From Corynebacterium poyangense (GTDB taxonomy: Bacteria > Actinomycetota > Actinomycetes > Mycobacteriales > Mycobacteriaceae), in contig NZ_CP046884.1 of the NCBI RefSeq assembly GCF_014522205.1, positions 2,232,001-2,296,000 on the forward strand: a stretch of 64,000 bases of DNA, written 5' to 3'. Every line of letters begins with the position of its first letter. Positions within the stretch are counted from its first letter, which is position 1. Of the stretch, positions 36,803-46,238 are shown piece after piece. The position numbers were made by a program, and so were the translations under genes. The notes beneath the pieces were generated by a model. The model made no database searches. It was not told where the DNA came from and saw only the letters and a program-made list of their open reading frames with translations.

Positions 36803-37701
36803 TTAGTTCTTGGCAGCTTCGGAGGCTTCTGCCTTACGGAACGCACGCTCAGCAATCGGAACCATGCGCACCCGACGCGGCAGGACGGCGAATATACCGC
36901 AGACGACACGAGAGAACAGGAAGAACCGGATTTGGTCCGATTTAGTCCAGTTCCAGCCGTATTCGTCTCGCAGATTCTGCAGCAAGAGACCGGTGGTTAC
37001 CCACACCAATAGGCCAAGTGTCACAGGCGCGATGGGTTTCCAGAGCCAATGTGGAATAGCGTCAATCAGTGGATCAATATCTAGCTTGCGAACAATTCTG
37101 GAACGCGAAAAAGTCTCTGTCTGCTTGAGGTTATTATTCATGAAATCACAAACATAGGCCTCAAACTCTGGGTAATTCTTGGGGGCGTTCTTAGTCTCAG
37201 CCACCTCATAGTAGGAATACCAGGTACGGGACTCCTGGAAGAGTTGCTCTTTTCCGCCGCACTCAGCGGTGGGTTGAATTTCCCCACCAGGGCAAAGGGC
37301 ATCAGCACGAAAGTAGCGTGAGCCCAGTAGTACGGTTCAGGATTCATGGAGTGATAGCGGGAACCATCGGTATGGGTACCTTTAATCTCCCGGTGGAAAT
37401 CACGAATCATTGCTCCCACATCTTCGTCTTCGTACACAGCTCGGATGATCGGGAACGCTGAGCGCACTAGGTGTCCAACCTCATTGTCAAAGAAATTTGA
37501 ATGCTGAACTAGGGCACGGCTGATGTCCTTTTGGGTCACCTGCAATGTTCCGGCTAGAACTGCAGCGAAAAGAGAACGCCAGTCCCCGAAACGCTGCCAG
37601 AGGATAGAGTGCGGCCCTAGTTTGGAAAGGTTTTCATCAACCCCCTGGACTAGGTAGGAATCTGATTCTTGGTCATGCTGTGTCTGTTCTGCAGTAGTCA
37701 T
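36803..37701 (-). pseudogene. DUF2236 family oxygenase, frameshifted
   Basis: Two overlapping minus-strand frames together encode one DUF2236 protein. The upstream frame (from 37701) gives the N-terminal half with HSILWQRFGDWRS, MIRDFHREIKG and YHSMNPEPYYWAHATFV. It then breaks at about 37255, after LSAAEK, in the run gaaaagagc. Reading continues in the next frame as EQLFQESRTWYSYYEVAETK down to 36803, with a hydrophobic helix near PLIDAIPHWLWKPIAPVTLG. A single-base loss explains the break, so this is a recent pseudogene or a sequencing error. It is a paralogue of the intact DUF2236 gene at 34456 and overlaps the upstream monooxygenase remnant by 4 bp, as in an operon. Confidence 0.85.
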
Positions 37702-38471
37702 GCCTTTTTACCTTCCTTCTTCGTGCTGTTCTTCTGCGTTAGAGCAGTAAAGTCATGAGATTTTGCGGGGATTTCGCGAAGATCCGCAATGGTTTTGCGT
37801 CGAACTGGGATCGCTGCTGGCCAATAGGAACGGTTCACTGTAAGTTGTCCCGGTCCGGCGACTTCAAGTTGACGCACATATCGCTGTGAATGATCTGCTT
37901 TAGCTTCAATGACATTGAGCGGGTAGCTAAAGAGCCCGGTCATTTCCGGTTCTGGGCTATCAACCACGAGAATATTGGGAAGACCGATGGGCTCTACTCC
38001 TTGATGGAGATGAGCGTGGGTGAGATCAAATTCTCGATTGTGGAGATCATAGATCTTGTCCACGGTCCCGGTTCCGGTAACAATGATGATGACATCAGCC
38101 GCCAATTCAGACTGTTGACCATCGAGAGTGTTTTCAACATTCAACACCCACTTTGCTTGGTCCTTATCAAATCGTGCGGAAGTTATCTGGCAATGAAGCT
38201 CAACAGCGGCATCCAAGAATTCCGCTGTAGCTGCCAGATGCTGGCAGACCCGGTGAATCGGTGGTGCTTAAGATTCCCCTTCCGAAAACCAAACTTCTTC
38301 GGTGGTTGAGCTGGGTTCGCCCCGGCATAGCGGCCACCGATTTCCTGATTCTCATCCAGGATGAATGGTCCGGAAACCAATGAGAGAGCATTCGGTAGCA
38401 GCTGCAACACCGGCGGCACCAGCGCCAATGACGGCTACTTCGGGGCGTCAATACTCACGATAATTATTCAT
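37698..38471 (-). pseudogene. Flavin-containing/Baeyer-Villiger-type monooxygenase remnant
   Basis: The ATG at 38471 opens MNNYREY, is interrupted by TGA, then reads RPEVAVIGAGAAGVAAATE, the N-terminal FAD-binding GxGxxG. A frameshift at about 38390 is needed to continue with FILDENQEIGGRYAG, and another break precedes the frame at 38216, which runs to 37698 (VNRSYWPA and a Lys-rich tail). All parts together code for about 255 residues, while family members have about 480-600. A large internal section is therefore missing as well as the point lesions. It was probably cotranscribed with the DUF2236 gene. The exact subclass cannot be told from what remains. Confidence 0.75.
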
Positions 38472-38484
38472 AGAGTTTTCCTTA

Positions 38485-39567
38485 TTAGTTTGTATAGAGG
38501 TTGACGCTTGGAGCATCGAGCAAATCTGCCTGCACACCAAGAGCGTCCATGTGCACATTTCTGAGCGCCACGTGTTTTATTAGCTCTTCTGGGAGGCCAA
38601 CCTCGGTGAATCCAAGTTGCTTGAGCTGTTCTGTAATCAGAGCTAAATTGCCGTCAGCTTCTACTGTGATCGGAAAAGTGGACACCCCTTCTAACGCGGG
38701 AGTGGCCGTCAAAGTCCGGGTACGCAACACTGCCGGATGACCGGTCAGGGTAGCTATTTTCCCAGGCCCGGTGGACAATTGCCCGGATCCAGTAACACCC
38801 GGAATGCTAAAGGCAATATTTTCTACGGTCACTTTATTTCCGCTGAGCTCAATCATCCGCATAGGGCCCTGCTGAGTATTGACGGTCACCAAACCAACCT
38901 TGGCATTCCCGGAAACCACAACTTCATCAGCGGTCACGGAACTGGTATCTCCCGTCCATTCCAGCCCGCCGGTGTCCTCAGCTTTCGCTTCTGGGTGAAC
39001 CTGAGCTGCACTAAACACCAAGCTGATGCAGGTAACTATCGCTACCAGGACGAGATTTGCCGATGTCGTTGTCGAAGACTCGTTTTCCGGCACCTCAACG
39101 GGGGTGTCCGACGCTGGAGTTTCTGCCACTTCTTCGGCATTCTTCTTCTTTTTCCACCAACGACGCGACTTCTTTTCCTTAGCTACCGGTTCCTTACCTT
39201 CCCAGGCTAATCCCATGGAACCACCCACGATGGCGAGAACTGTTCCGAGAATAAAGCCACCAAAGTTACTTGTCGGAAGAGCAACCACACCGACGATGAT
39301 GCTCAGCACTCCGAGATAAGGAGCAGTGGTGGGTTTAAGCCACGTCCCCAGACCGAACATAATCAACAAAACACCGAGGAAAAGTGTGGAAACTCCCGAG
39401 ATCGTAGAGATAACCACCAGCAAATCCATGATGTGAAGGGAAATATAGGCTGGCGCTAAAATCACTGCACCAGCAGTTATCTCTAAGAGACCTGCTACGA
39501 AGGGCCGTTGGTGGCGCCACGTCCGAAATCTTTCAACCCGGCTAGGCTCATCCAACTCCGCAGACAT
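38485..39567 (-). CDS. DUF6114 membrane protein
   Basis: 360-aa protein that seems intact. The N-terminal part has four hydrophobic helices (LLEITAGAVILAPAYISLHI through GTVLAIVGGSMGLAW), the DUF6114 pattern. A very basic stretch follows (KEKKSRRWWKKKK), then a linker with many Glu/Thr, a further helix (NLVLVAIVTCISLVFSAAQ), and about 165 residues of probably extracytoplasmic beta-rich sequence. In Streptomyces DUF6114 and DUF6230 genes form a pair; here the DUF6230 partner immediately upstream is frameshifted and overlaps by 20 bp. Function unknown, presumably in the cell envelope. Confidence 0.7.
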   Translation of the reverse strand: MSAELDEPSRVERFRTWRHQRPFVAGLLEITAGAVILAPAYISLHIMDLLVVISTISGVSTLFLGVLLIMFGLGTWLKPTTAPYLGVLSIIVGVVALPTSNFGGFILGTVLAIVGGSMGLAWEGKEPVAKEKKSRRWWKKKKNAEEVAETPASDTPVEVPENESSTTTSANLVLVAIVTCISLVFSAAQVHPEAKAEDTGGLEWTGDTSSVTADEVVVSGNAKVGLVTVNTQQGPMRMIELSGNKVTVENIAFSIPGVTGSGQLSTGPGKIATLTGHPAVLRTRTLTATPALEGVSTFPITVEADGNLALITEQLKQLGFTEVGLPEELIKHVALRNVHMDALGVQADLLDAPSVNLYTN

Positions 39568-40179
39568 TCTCTTTCCCCCTCTCCACGGTCACAGTCACAT
39601 TGGCGACAGTGAGTTTATTGGCTGCCACCGAGGTGGCCTGAATATTTCGCGCCTGAAAATTGATGTCATCAGAAACCAGACCCCACGCATGTGGACGAGC
39701 ATTAGGGTTACGCTGAGAGACATCTACACCTAGCAAGGGATTCATCACAGTAAGGTCTCCCTGTAGAACCTTCGTCCCTACGATGAAGTTGTTTGCATCG
39801 ACTGAGTTTTTACCTTCGGAGACTAACTTAAAGCTGGTTTCCCCACTCCCGGAAGGTCCCCGAAGTTTGCCGAAACACAAAGTTCCGACGCCTTTGCTGT
39901 GCCGAAGCGAAGTCAAGAAACTGGCTCAACCGGTCCGTTTTCTGTCATTTGTTCAGAATCGACAAAGAGCGAAAAATCTTGAGCATAGACATCACCGATG
40001 GTGACAGTGAAAACTGTGTCAGAAAGCGCGAGGTTTGCACTTAGCCCTCCCTGAGCCATCGCCACACCTGTTCCTGCCATCGCGGCAAAACCAACAGCTA
40101 GAGCGGTGCAGAGTTTAACTTTGCTGGTACGTCCCCCGCGACGACCCTTCCCGTCCGGCGGCCCATGCGAGTCAACCAC
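39548..40179 (-). pseudogene. DUF6230 family exported protein, frameshifted
   Basis: The frame from 40179 gives an N-terminus with a basic segment and a hydrophobic signal (ALAVGFAAMAGTGVAMAQGG), then about 45 residues, and stops at 39913. The frame from about 39925 to 39548 continues the protein with LRHSKGVGTLCFGK and a KLTVANVTVTVERG end. The junction lies in ccagtttcttgac. One base missing there would restore a protein of about 205 aa, the normal DUF6230 length. The adjoining DUF6114 gene confirms the pairing. Either a recent inactivation or a sequencing error. Confidence 0.7.
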
Positions 40180-40412
40180 AGAACCGCTTATTTACTGCCT
40201 AACATTTTTTGGCAAAATGCGAGCCGTGTCACATATTTGCCACAAATCGGAGCTTACCGAGTCCCTCCGAGCCCCCAAAGCTCCTCATAGTTTTTGAGCC
40301 ATTACGAAAAGGTTATAGACAATCATTGTTCATTGTGCACAAAAAAGACTAGGCGAGGCAGTACTGACAGGAAGACAAAACTCACCGGAGACGAAAGCAA
40401 GGGCCCAGCACT
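40180..40412. other. Intergenic region between the DUF6230 and PucR remnants
   Basis: No gene, terminator or clear repeat is visible in these 233 bp. They must contain the promoters of the two divergent (both damaged) genes. Confidence 0.5.
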
Positions 40413-41596
40413 GATGGATTCCTAAACTCGGCAAATCCTCGCGAAAGAGCTGGAACGTCGATCTCAGCAATGGGCAGAACCATATTGCCGCCCAAGTCGC
40501 TCAAGAATACCTGGGATTATTCTGCGCAGAATTCCTTGATGTGTTGCGAGCAAGCGCCCAAAAAACGTGGACCTTTTCGTGAATTCCTTATTTCGGGTGG
40601 CGATGTTAGACCCTTGCTTAACAGTACGTCGGTGAGAGAGTTAGCAAAGATCCTGGCGGCTCGCGGTTATTCTCTTTCCACCATGATCATGATGTTTCAC
40701 ACCGCGCACAATGTGATTGAACAGAAACTACTGGCTCTCTGCCACGAATTGTTTCCTGATCGCAGCGGTGAGGAAATCCTGGCTATCCTTGGCGCACTGC
40801 GAGTGATGACGAATAAGTACGTACATACTCGAACCAACGCGATGTCGATGATCTATGTCGAAGAGATTGCTACGCTGCGAGTGCCCGGTGATCCAGCACT
40901 CCTTAAAGAAGTAAAGACCGCTCTTCAAGACCCTAAAACACGCGGACCATTGGGAGCTACTCTACCGCCGGCCCCCAGCAGGCTTTTCACCTGTGGTGCA
41001 GCAGCCGCGCTCAAGCAAAACCTGAGATACTCGATGAAGCAGCACGTAATATCGCGCAGCTTCTGGGCGCTAAAGGTGAACCCCTTGTGGCTTTCCCTAC
41101 TCCTCTGATCGCGTGGGGGTGGCTTAGCCCTTCGGACACTCAACCTGATAACACCTCGTCCGTAGAACAACTAGAGAAGTTGCTGCCGAGGAATACGCGG
41201 TTGGTTGTCGCTGCGTATAGTTCCGGAGACTCGGCATTTCGGGAGACTCACACTCAAGCCGAACGGTTGCGTCGTCTGGGGGACAGGCAAGCCAGGGAAA
41301 AACTTCCGGTGATTACGTATGCCTCCGATGGGGCGCTTAGTGCAGCCGCGTTTGTGGATCGCCTCCCTCTGGCGACCACAATTGTCCAGACGGCGTTACA
41401 TGATCTTGCTTCCGATGACGAATACACCTCTGTTATCCGTGATACCGCGCACTGCTATTTACAACATGGTATTGCCGGGGCAGCTACCGCTATCCATGTT
41501 CACCGAAACACAGTGAAGTATCGGGTTGATAAGTTTCGAGAGGCTGTGGGGCAGATCGGGCAACCGATGTCGACGTACGCTTGGCCCTGGAATTAG
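40413..41596 (+). pseudogene. PucR-family transcriptional regulator, multiply frameshifted
   Basis: The only clear ATG (40413) meets a stop after three codons. Coding-like sequence then moves between frames: TRQILAKELERRSQQWAE, then IAAQVAQEYLGLFCAEFL, then LNSTSVRELAKILAARGYS to about 40950. From about 41008 a further frame runs to the end (ILDEAARNIAQLLGAKGEP, TAIHVHRNTVKYRVDKFRE). The last segment is the PucR C-terminal helix-turn-helix. At least three frameshifts plus a stop are needed, so this gene is certainly dead, in contrast to the neighbouring single-lesion genes. It probably once controlled the adjoining catabolic genes. Confidence 0.85.
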
Positions 41597-41895
41597 CTCA
41601 CTGGTACGGCGCCGAGGTGCTTCAGCGGGCCTAGTACAGCACACTCTGGCCTTTTCGTCGTAGATATATTCACAGCTGTAAGTTGTTTCTTGGCCCTAGT
41701 TCTTCCCTGAGGGAAACTTCTGCTGCCCTCTCGGGTTAAGAAAAATTTTCCCCTTTTCTCTTCCGTTCCCACCCGCTTTGTCTTATACTTAGCGAGCGAT
41801 AGCTTTATGGTGACGTAGATCTAACCACCTCACCAATGTATCTATGGTCACTACAAGCTTTTCCTTAAAGAAGAAAAGCAGGAAGGAACAAAAAC
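41597..41895 (+). promoter_or_regulatory. Promoter and TetR-type operator of the thiolase operon
   Basis: A -10 hexamer TATACT is at 41784-41789; no good -35 is seen. Overlapping its end is TTAGCGAGCGATAG (41789-41802), which matches 10 of 12 arm positions of the palindrome TTATCG-TT-CGATAA found between tetR and the SDR gene (49631-49644), with the same 2-bp centre. A leader of about 85 nt follows, and AGGAAGGA precedes the thiolase ATG. The first 180 bp of the gap show nothing recognisable. Confidence 0.55.
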
Positions 41896-43089
41896 ATGCG
41901 CAACGCAGTTATCGTTGACGTAGTTCGCACCGCAGTTGGGAAAGGACGATCTGGGGGTGCTCTCGCCGACGTACACCCAGTGGATTTACTTTCCGTTGTA
42001 CTTAAAGCCCTGGAAAAGCGAAATGACCTTGACCCTCACCTCATTGAAGATGTGATCACCGGATGTGTGCTTCAAAATGGTGAACAGTCTATGAACATCG
42101 CCCGGCGCGGAGTTCTAGCTGCTGGTTGGCCAGAATCCATTCCGGCTACAACCATCGACCGCCAGTGTGGATCTGGCCAGCAAGCAATCCACTTTGCTGC
42201 TCAGGGTGTTATGGCTGGGGCCTATGACGTCGTCATTGCCGCCGGGGTAGAGTCCATGAGCCGAATTCCCATTGCGAATTCAGTGGCTAGTCCGGTTCTT
42301 GCTGGCGACAAAGTCAATAAGCGCTACCCGAATGGTTTAGCACACCAAGGCGTGTCTGCTGAGCTTGTTGCCGATAAGTGGGGGTTGACCCGGGAGGAAT
42401 TGGATGAGTTCTCGGTACGCTCTCACCACCTAGCGGCGCAGGCCACAGAGTCGGGAGCCTTTGATAACCACATCGTCCCGGTTGAAATTACGTTGCCTGA
42501 TGGCTCCACCAAACTACATACAGTCGATGAAACTATTCGGGGAGATACGTCCCTAGAGAAATTATCGACTTTGTCGCCCTCTTTCAAAAACCCCGCTGAC
42601 GTCGAGCGTTTCCCTCACTTAGATTGGAAAATCACACCGGGTAATTCCTCTCCCCTCACCGATGGCGCTTCTGCGGTCTTAATTGTTGAAGAGTCTTTCG
42701 CAGAAAAGATGGGGTGGACTCCGCGAGCTCGGTTCTGTGCGTTCTCCGTACTTGCCGATGATCCGGTATTAATGCTGACTGCGCCTATTCCGGCTACGCA
42801 GAAGGTCTTGGAGCGCGCCAACCTCACCATTGATGACATGGATGTGTATGAAGTCAACGAGGCGTTTGCTCCCGTGCCCTTGGTGTGGGCCCGAGAAGTG
42901 GGTGCTGACTTAGAGAAATTAAATCCCAACGGCGGCGCTATTGCCCTGGGTCACGCTTTAGGTTCGACGGGCACCCGGTTGCTTTCCACCCTATTGCAGC
43001 AGTTAGAGGCAACTGGTGGACGATACGGCCTAGAAACAATCTGCGAAGGCCTGGGAATGGCCAACGCAATGATCATCGAAAGGATCTAG
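41896..43089 (+). CDS. Acetyl-CoA acyltransferase (thiolase)
   Basis: Degradative thiolase (397 aa), cleaving 3-oxoacyl-CoA with CoA as the last beta-oxidation step. The active-site Cys is in DRQCGSGQQAIHFAA (about residue 91). The second region is NEAFAPVP, GGAIALGHALGSTGTR supplies the His, and the last motif is ICEGLGMANA; the usual terminal C-x-G is seen as C-E-G-L-G. First gene of a four-gene unit; it precedes the acyl-CoA dehydrogenase by 2 bp. Under the branched-chain hypothesis it would release propionyl-CoA. Confidence 0.94.
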   Translation: MRNAVIVDVVRTAVGKGRSGGALADVHPVDLLSVVLKALEKRNDLDPHLIEDVITGCVLQNGEQSMNIARRGVLAAGWPESIPATTIDRQCGSGQQAIHFAAQGVMAGAYDVVIAAGVESMSRIPIANSVASPVLAGDKVNKRYPNGLAHQGVSAELVADKWGLTREELDEFSVRSHHLAAQATESGAFDNHIVPVEITLPDGSTKLHTVDETIRGDTSLEKLSTLSPSFKNPADVERFPHLDWKITPGNSSPLTDGASAVLIVEESFAEKMGWTPRARFCAFSVLADDPVLMLTAPIPATQKVLERANLTIDDMDVYEVNEAFAPVPLVWAREVGADLEKLNPNGGAIALGHALGSTGTRLLSTLLQQLEATGGRYGLETICEGLGMANAMIIERI

Positions 43090-43091
43090 AC

Positions 43092-44273
43092 ATGTCCTAT
43101 GACTTCTATGCCCCACGAGATATATATGAAGAAGAACACTATGCCTTCCGGGATATGGTGCGTGCTTTCCTTGACCGACACGTGGTAGGCCATATCGACG
43201 AATGGGAAGATAACCACGAAGTTCCCCAAGATGTGGTGGAAAAAGCCGGCGCTCAGGGAATGATCGGCATCATGTCCGACGAGGAATATGGTGGCGGTGG
43301 AGAAAAAGATTTCCGCTATCGGATGATCGCCTATGAAGAGTTCATGCGGGTGGGGGCTACCTCTCTCAACGCCACTATTTCCGTCCACGCGGATATCGTG
43401 TTGCCCTACTTTGAGCACCTCGCTACCCCGGAGCAAAAACAGCGATGGTTGCCTCAACTGATTTCGGGTGAATGGATGGCGTCCATTGCTATGACTGAGC
43501 CCGGGGCAGGCTCGGACCTCCGCGGTATCAAGACCACGGCAACTAAGCAGGGTGATCATTGGGTACTCAACGGTAATAAGATTTTCATTACCAATGGTCT
43601 ACGTTCTCACCTCGTCGTGGTCGCCGCACGTACTCCAGATGACTCCCACCCCAAAGGTGGTGGCTACACGCTCTTTGTTGTCGAAGAAGGAATGGAAGGT
43701 TTCCAGCGCGGACGCAAACTGAGCAAAATCGGACTCCACGGCCAAGATACTGCGGAATTAATCTTCGATAACGTGAAAGTTCCCGAAGAAAATATTCTTG
43801 GTGAACTGCATGTGGGGTTGCACTCTTTGATGTCGCACCTTCCTCTTGAGCGGCTGTCTCTGGCTGCGATTGCTGGTGCGGGTGCTCGAGCTGCGCTGAG
43901 TTGGACCACGCAATATGTCCAAGAACGCAAAGCGTTTGGGCAAGCCATTGCAGATTTCCAAAACACACAGTTCCAGCTTGCCGACATGGTAGCGCGCTTA
44001 GAGGCTACCCAGGCCTACATCGACGCAGCCGTGTTGAAGCTCAATAGAGATGAACTAGGCCCAGTGGATGCAGCCAAGGCAAAGTTGATTGCCACCGAAG
44101 AACACAAAAGCATTGTTGACCGCTGTCTCCAATTCTTCGGCGGATACGGCTACATGCTCGAATACCCCATCGCGCGTGCTTTCGCTGATACCAGAGTTTC
44201 CACTATTTATGGCGGCACCAGCGAAATCATGAAACTCCTTATTGCCCGCGATCTTTTGGAGAAAGGAAAATAA
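43092..44273 (+). CDS. Acyl-CoA dehydrogenase, IVD/LCAD-type active site
   Basis: FAD enzyme (393 aa) that introduces the alpha-beta double bond and passes electrons to ETF. Signatures are AMTEPGAGSDLRGI and FGGYGYMLEYPIARAFADTR. In most members the catalytic Glu lies in YEGTSQI near the C-terminus. Here that segment reads YGGTSEI, and the base is expected instead in LPLERLSLA (about residue 254), as in isovaleryl-CoA and long-chain dehydrogenases. This placement is found in enzymes for branched or longer chains. The stop overlaps the hydratase ATG by one base. The partner etfB-etfA genes lie 6 kb downstream. Confidence 0.94.
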   Translation: MSYDFYAPRDIYEEEHYAFRDMVRAFLDRHVVGHIDEWEDNHEVPQDVVEKAGAQGMIGIMSDEEYGGGGEKDFRYRMIAYEEFMRVGATSLNATISVHADIVLPYFEHLATPEQKQRWLPQLISGEWMASIAMTEPGAGSDLRGIKTTATKQGDHWVLNGNKIFITNGLRSHLVVVAARTPDDSHPKGGGYTLFVVEEGMEGFQRGRKLSKIGLHGQDTAELIFDNVKVPEENILGELHVGLHSLMSHLPLERLSLAAIAGAGARAALSWTTQYVQERKAFGQAIADFQNTQFQLADMVARLEATQAYIDAAVLKLNRDELGPVDAAKAKLIATEEHKSIVDRCLQFFGGYGYMLEYPIARAFADTRVSTIYGGTSEIMKLLIARDLLEKGK

Positions 44274-45085
44274 TGTCTGAATCCACCGCAAACTCCGCAG
44301 CCATCTATGAGGTTAAAGATGGTATTGCCACCATCACGATGAACCGACCCGACGCCCTCAATGCCGTTAATGGCGCCTTATCAACAGCAGTAGGCAATGC
44401 CATCGAAAAGGCAAACCAAGATGACGCTGTTCGGGTTATTATCCTGACCGGCACCGGCCGAGCGTTCTGCGCCGGCGGTGACCTGAAAGAAATTGCTGCT
44501 GGAAATGATGTGTCGGCGGAAGGCCACCCAGAGTGGGGCCTAGCAGGTGTGGCACAACACTGGAGTGATAAGCCGATCATCGCTGCTATCAACGGCTTCG
44601 CCCTCGGCGGCGGCGCTGAGATCGCTTTATCCACTGATCTCATCGTCATGGCCGAAAGTGCTGTCATTGGCCTCCCCGAGGTCAAGCGTGGCCTTATCGC
44701 TGCAGCCGGCGGAATAGTTCGCACCCATCGGCAAATCCCGCTCCGACGCGCTATGGAATTAGCTCTACTGGGCGATCCCATTAACGCCTACAAGGCCTTG
44801 GAGTGGGGCCTGGTAAATCGCGTGGTTCCTGATGATCAACTGATGGATGAAGCACGGAAACTCGCCAAGAAGATTGCCGCTAACGCCCCGCTCTCCGTCC
44901 AATGGGCTAAACGCGTGATCCACCAAACCACTAGCGCAGGTTCTGATTGGGACACCGAATGGACCGGAACTGATCCTTGGGAAGCAAACCAGGAGATGCA
45001 GCTGGCGGTCTTCGCAAGTGAAGATGCGCATGAGGGTGCAACGGCGTTCGCTGAAAAACGTGAACCACAGTGGAAAGGCCGCTAA
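44273..45085 (+). CDS. Enoyl-CoA hydratase
   Basis: Crotonase-fold protein (270 aa) hydrating 2-enoyl-CoA to 3-hydroxyacyl-CoA. FCAGGDLKEI supplies the oxyanion-hole region. Both catalytic Glu candidates are present, in FALGGGAEIAL and IGLPEVKRG, which argues for a real hydratase rather than another crotonase activity. The C-terminal helical part is normal. It lies between the dehydrogenase and the racemase in a tightly spaced operon. Confidence 0.92.
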   Translation: MSESTANSAAIYEVKDGIATITMNRPDALNAVNGALSTAVGNAIEKANQDDAVRVIILTGTGRAFCAGGDLKEIAAGNDVSAEGHPEWGLAGVAQHWSDKPIIAAINGFALGGGAEIALSTDLIVMAESAVIGLPEVKRGLIAAAGGIVRTHRQIPLRRAMELALLGDPINAYKALEWGLVNRVVPDDQLMDEARKLAKKIAANAPLSVQWAKRVIHQTTSAGSDWDTEWTGTDPWEANQEMQLAVFASEDAHEGATAFAEKREPQWKGR

Positions 45086-45087
45086 GA

Positions 45088-46137
45088 ATGGCAACTTCAC
45101 ACGTCGATCAACCATTAGCTGGTCTAAAGGTCCTCGCTCTTGGTGGAATAGGGCCGGTTCCTTTCGCCACCATGTTGCTGGCGGATCTGGGCGCAGAAGT
45201 CACCAATGTCAAACGCGGAGCCGCTACCTTTGAGGCCGAGGAGGAATCCCACGCTATTCTTTTCCGCGGCCAAGAAAGTATTCTCCGCAACCTCAAAGAC
45301 CCTGAGGATGTGGCTGATTTACGCGAGCGAATCTCAGCTAGCGATGTGCTCATTGAGGGATTTCGCCCCGGAGTTGCTGAGCGCCTTGGCCTGGGGCCAG
45401 AAGAAGCACTCAGCATTAATCCGAAATTGGTGTATGCCCGGATGACCGGTTGGGGACAAACCGGACCCTATGCCCAGCGTGCTGGACATGACATCAATTA
45501 TATTGCGGTAGCAGGAGCCCTCGAACCCTGTGCTGCACAAGATGGCACGCCTGTTTTCCCGATGAATATGCTCGGTGATTTCGGTGGCGGCTCCTTATAT
45601 GTGGTTACCGGTATCCTCGCAGCGCTTCTCCGCGCTCAGACCACCGGAAAAGGTTCGGTAATTGACGCTGCCATTGTCGATGGTGCCGCCTCACTGACAG
45701 CTATGCTGCACTCTATTCGGGCTGCCGGACAGTGGGACGGCCGTCGTAAAAATACCCTCGACGGTGGCGCCCCGTTCTACCAGGTCTATCGCACCAAAGA
45801 CGGAAAGTGGCTGGCAGTAGGCGCTATTGAACCCAAGTTCTACGCCAACTTACTTGACGTTCTAGGACTGACCGAGCAACTGGCAGACCAGGCCCAGTTT
45901 GACCGCTCGCACTGGGAAGAAAATATCCGCATATTCACTAAGATATTTGCGGAGAAAACCGAAGCTGAGTGGCTGAAACTATTCGACGGGGTGGATGCCT
46001 GCGTCACTGAGGTAGTTTCTCCAGACGACGTATTAGACCACCCCCACTTGAAGGCCCGCGGTAGTTACATCAACAACAATGGTCGTACCGAACCCGCGCC
46101 ATGTCCACGATTCAGCGAGGTACCTGAGGCACGGTAG
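45088..46137 (+). CDS. Alpha-methylacyl-CoA racemase (CoA-transferase family III)
   Basis: 349 aa from the ATG at 45088, 2 bp after the hydratase stop. The sequence follows the racemase subgroup closely: ARMTGWGQTGPYAQRAGHDI with the active-site His, MNMLGDFGGGSL with the active-site Asp, LDGGAPFYQVY, and VGAIEPKFYANLL with the active-site Glu. This enzyme inverts the alpha-methyl centre of branched acyl-CoA esters so that the dehydrogenase can use them. It is needed only for methyl-branched substrates (pristanate-like chains, sterol or isoprenoid side chains), so it is the best substrate clue in the locus. The operon ends here at a terminator. Confidence 0.9.
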   Translation: MATSHVDQPLAGLKVLALGGIGPVPFATMLLADLGAEVTNVKRGAATFEAEEESHAILFRGQESILRNLKDPEDVADLRERISASDVLIEGFRPGVAERLGLGPEEALSINPKLVYARMTGWGQTGPYAQRAGHDINYIAVAGALEPCAAQDGTPVFPMNMLGDFGGGSLYVVTGILAALLRAQTTGKGSVIDAAIVDGAASLTAMLHSIRAAGQWDGRRKNTLDGGAPFYQVYRTKDGKWLAVGAIEPKFYANLLDVLGLTEQLADQAQFDRSHWEENIRIFTKIFAEKTEAEWLKLFDGVDACVTEVVSPDDVLDHPHLKARGSYINNNGRTEPAPCPRFSEVPEAR

Positions 46138-46185
46138 CAGAATCTACCTGCGCTGAGTCGAATCCGACAACCTACGTTTCCATAA

Positions 46186-46232
46186 GAGAGCCTGGCCCCT
46201 GAAGGTTCAACCTCCGGGGACCAGGCTCTTTT
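46186..46232. terminator. Terminator of the thiolase-racemase operon
   Basis: Stem AGAGCCTGGCCCC pairing with GGGG(A)CCAGGCTCT (one bulged base), 16-nt loop, followed by TTTT. It lies between convergent genes and may also serve the MarR gene. Confidence 0.82.
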
Positions 46233-46238
46233 CCTGTT

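Noticed and set aside
37890..38309. Plus-strand frame of 139 codons in the monooxygenase remnant
   Set aside because: Antisense to recognisable monooxygenase fragments; no independent features.
39548..40179. Programmed frameshift in the DUF6230 gene
   Set aside because: No slippery heptamer or downstream structure is evident, and neighbouring genes are also damaged, so simple inactivation or sequencing error is more likely.
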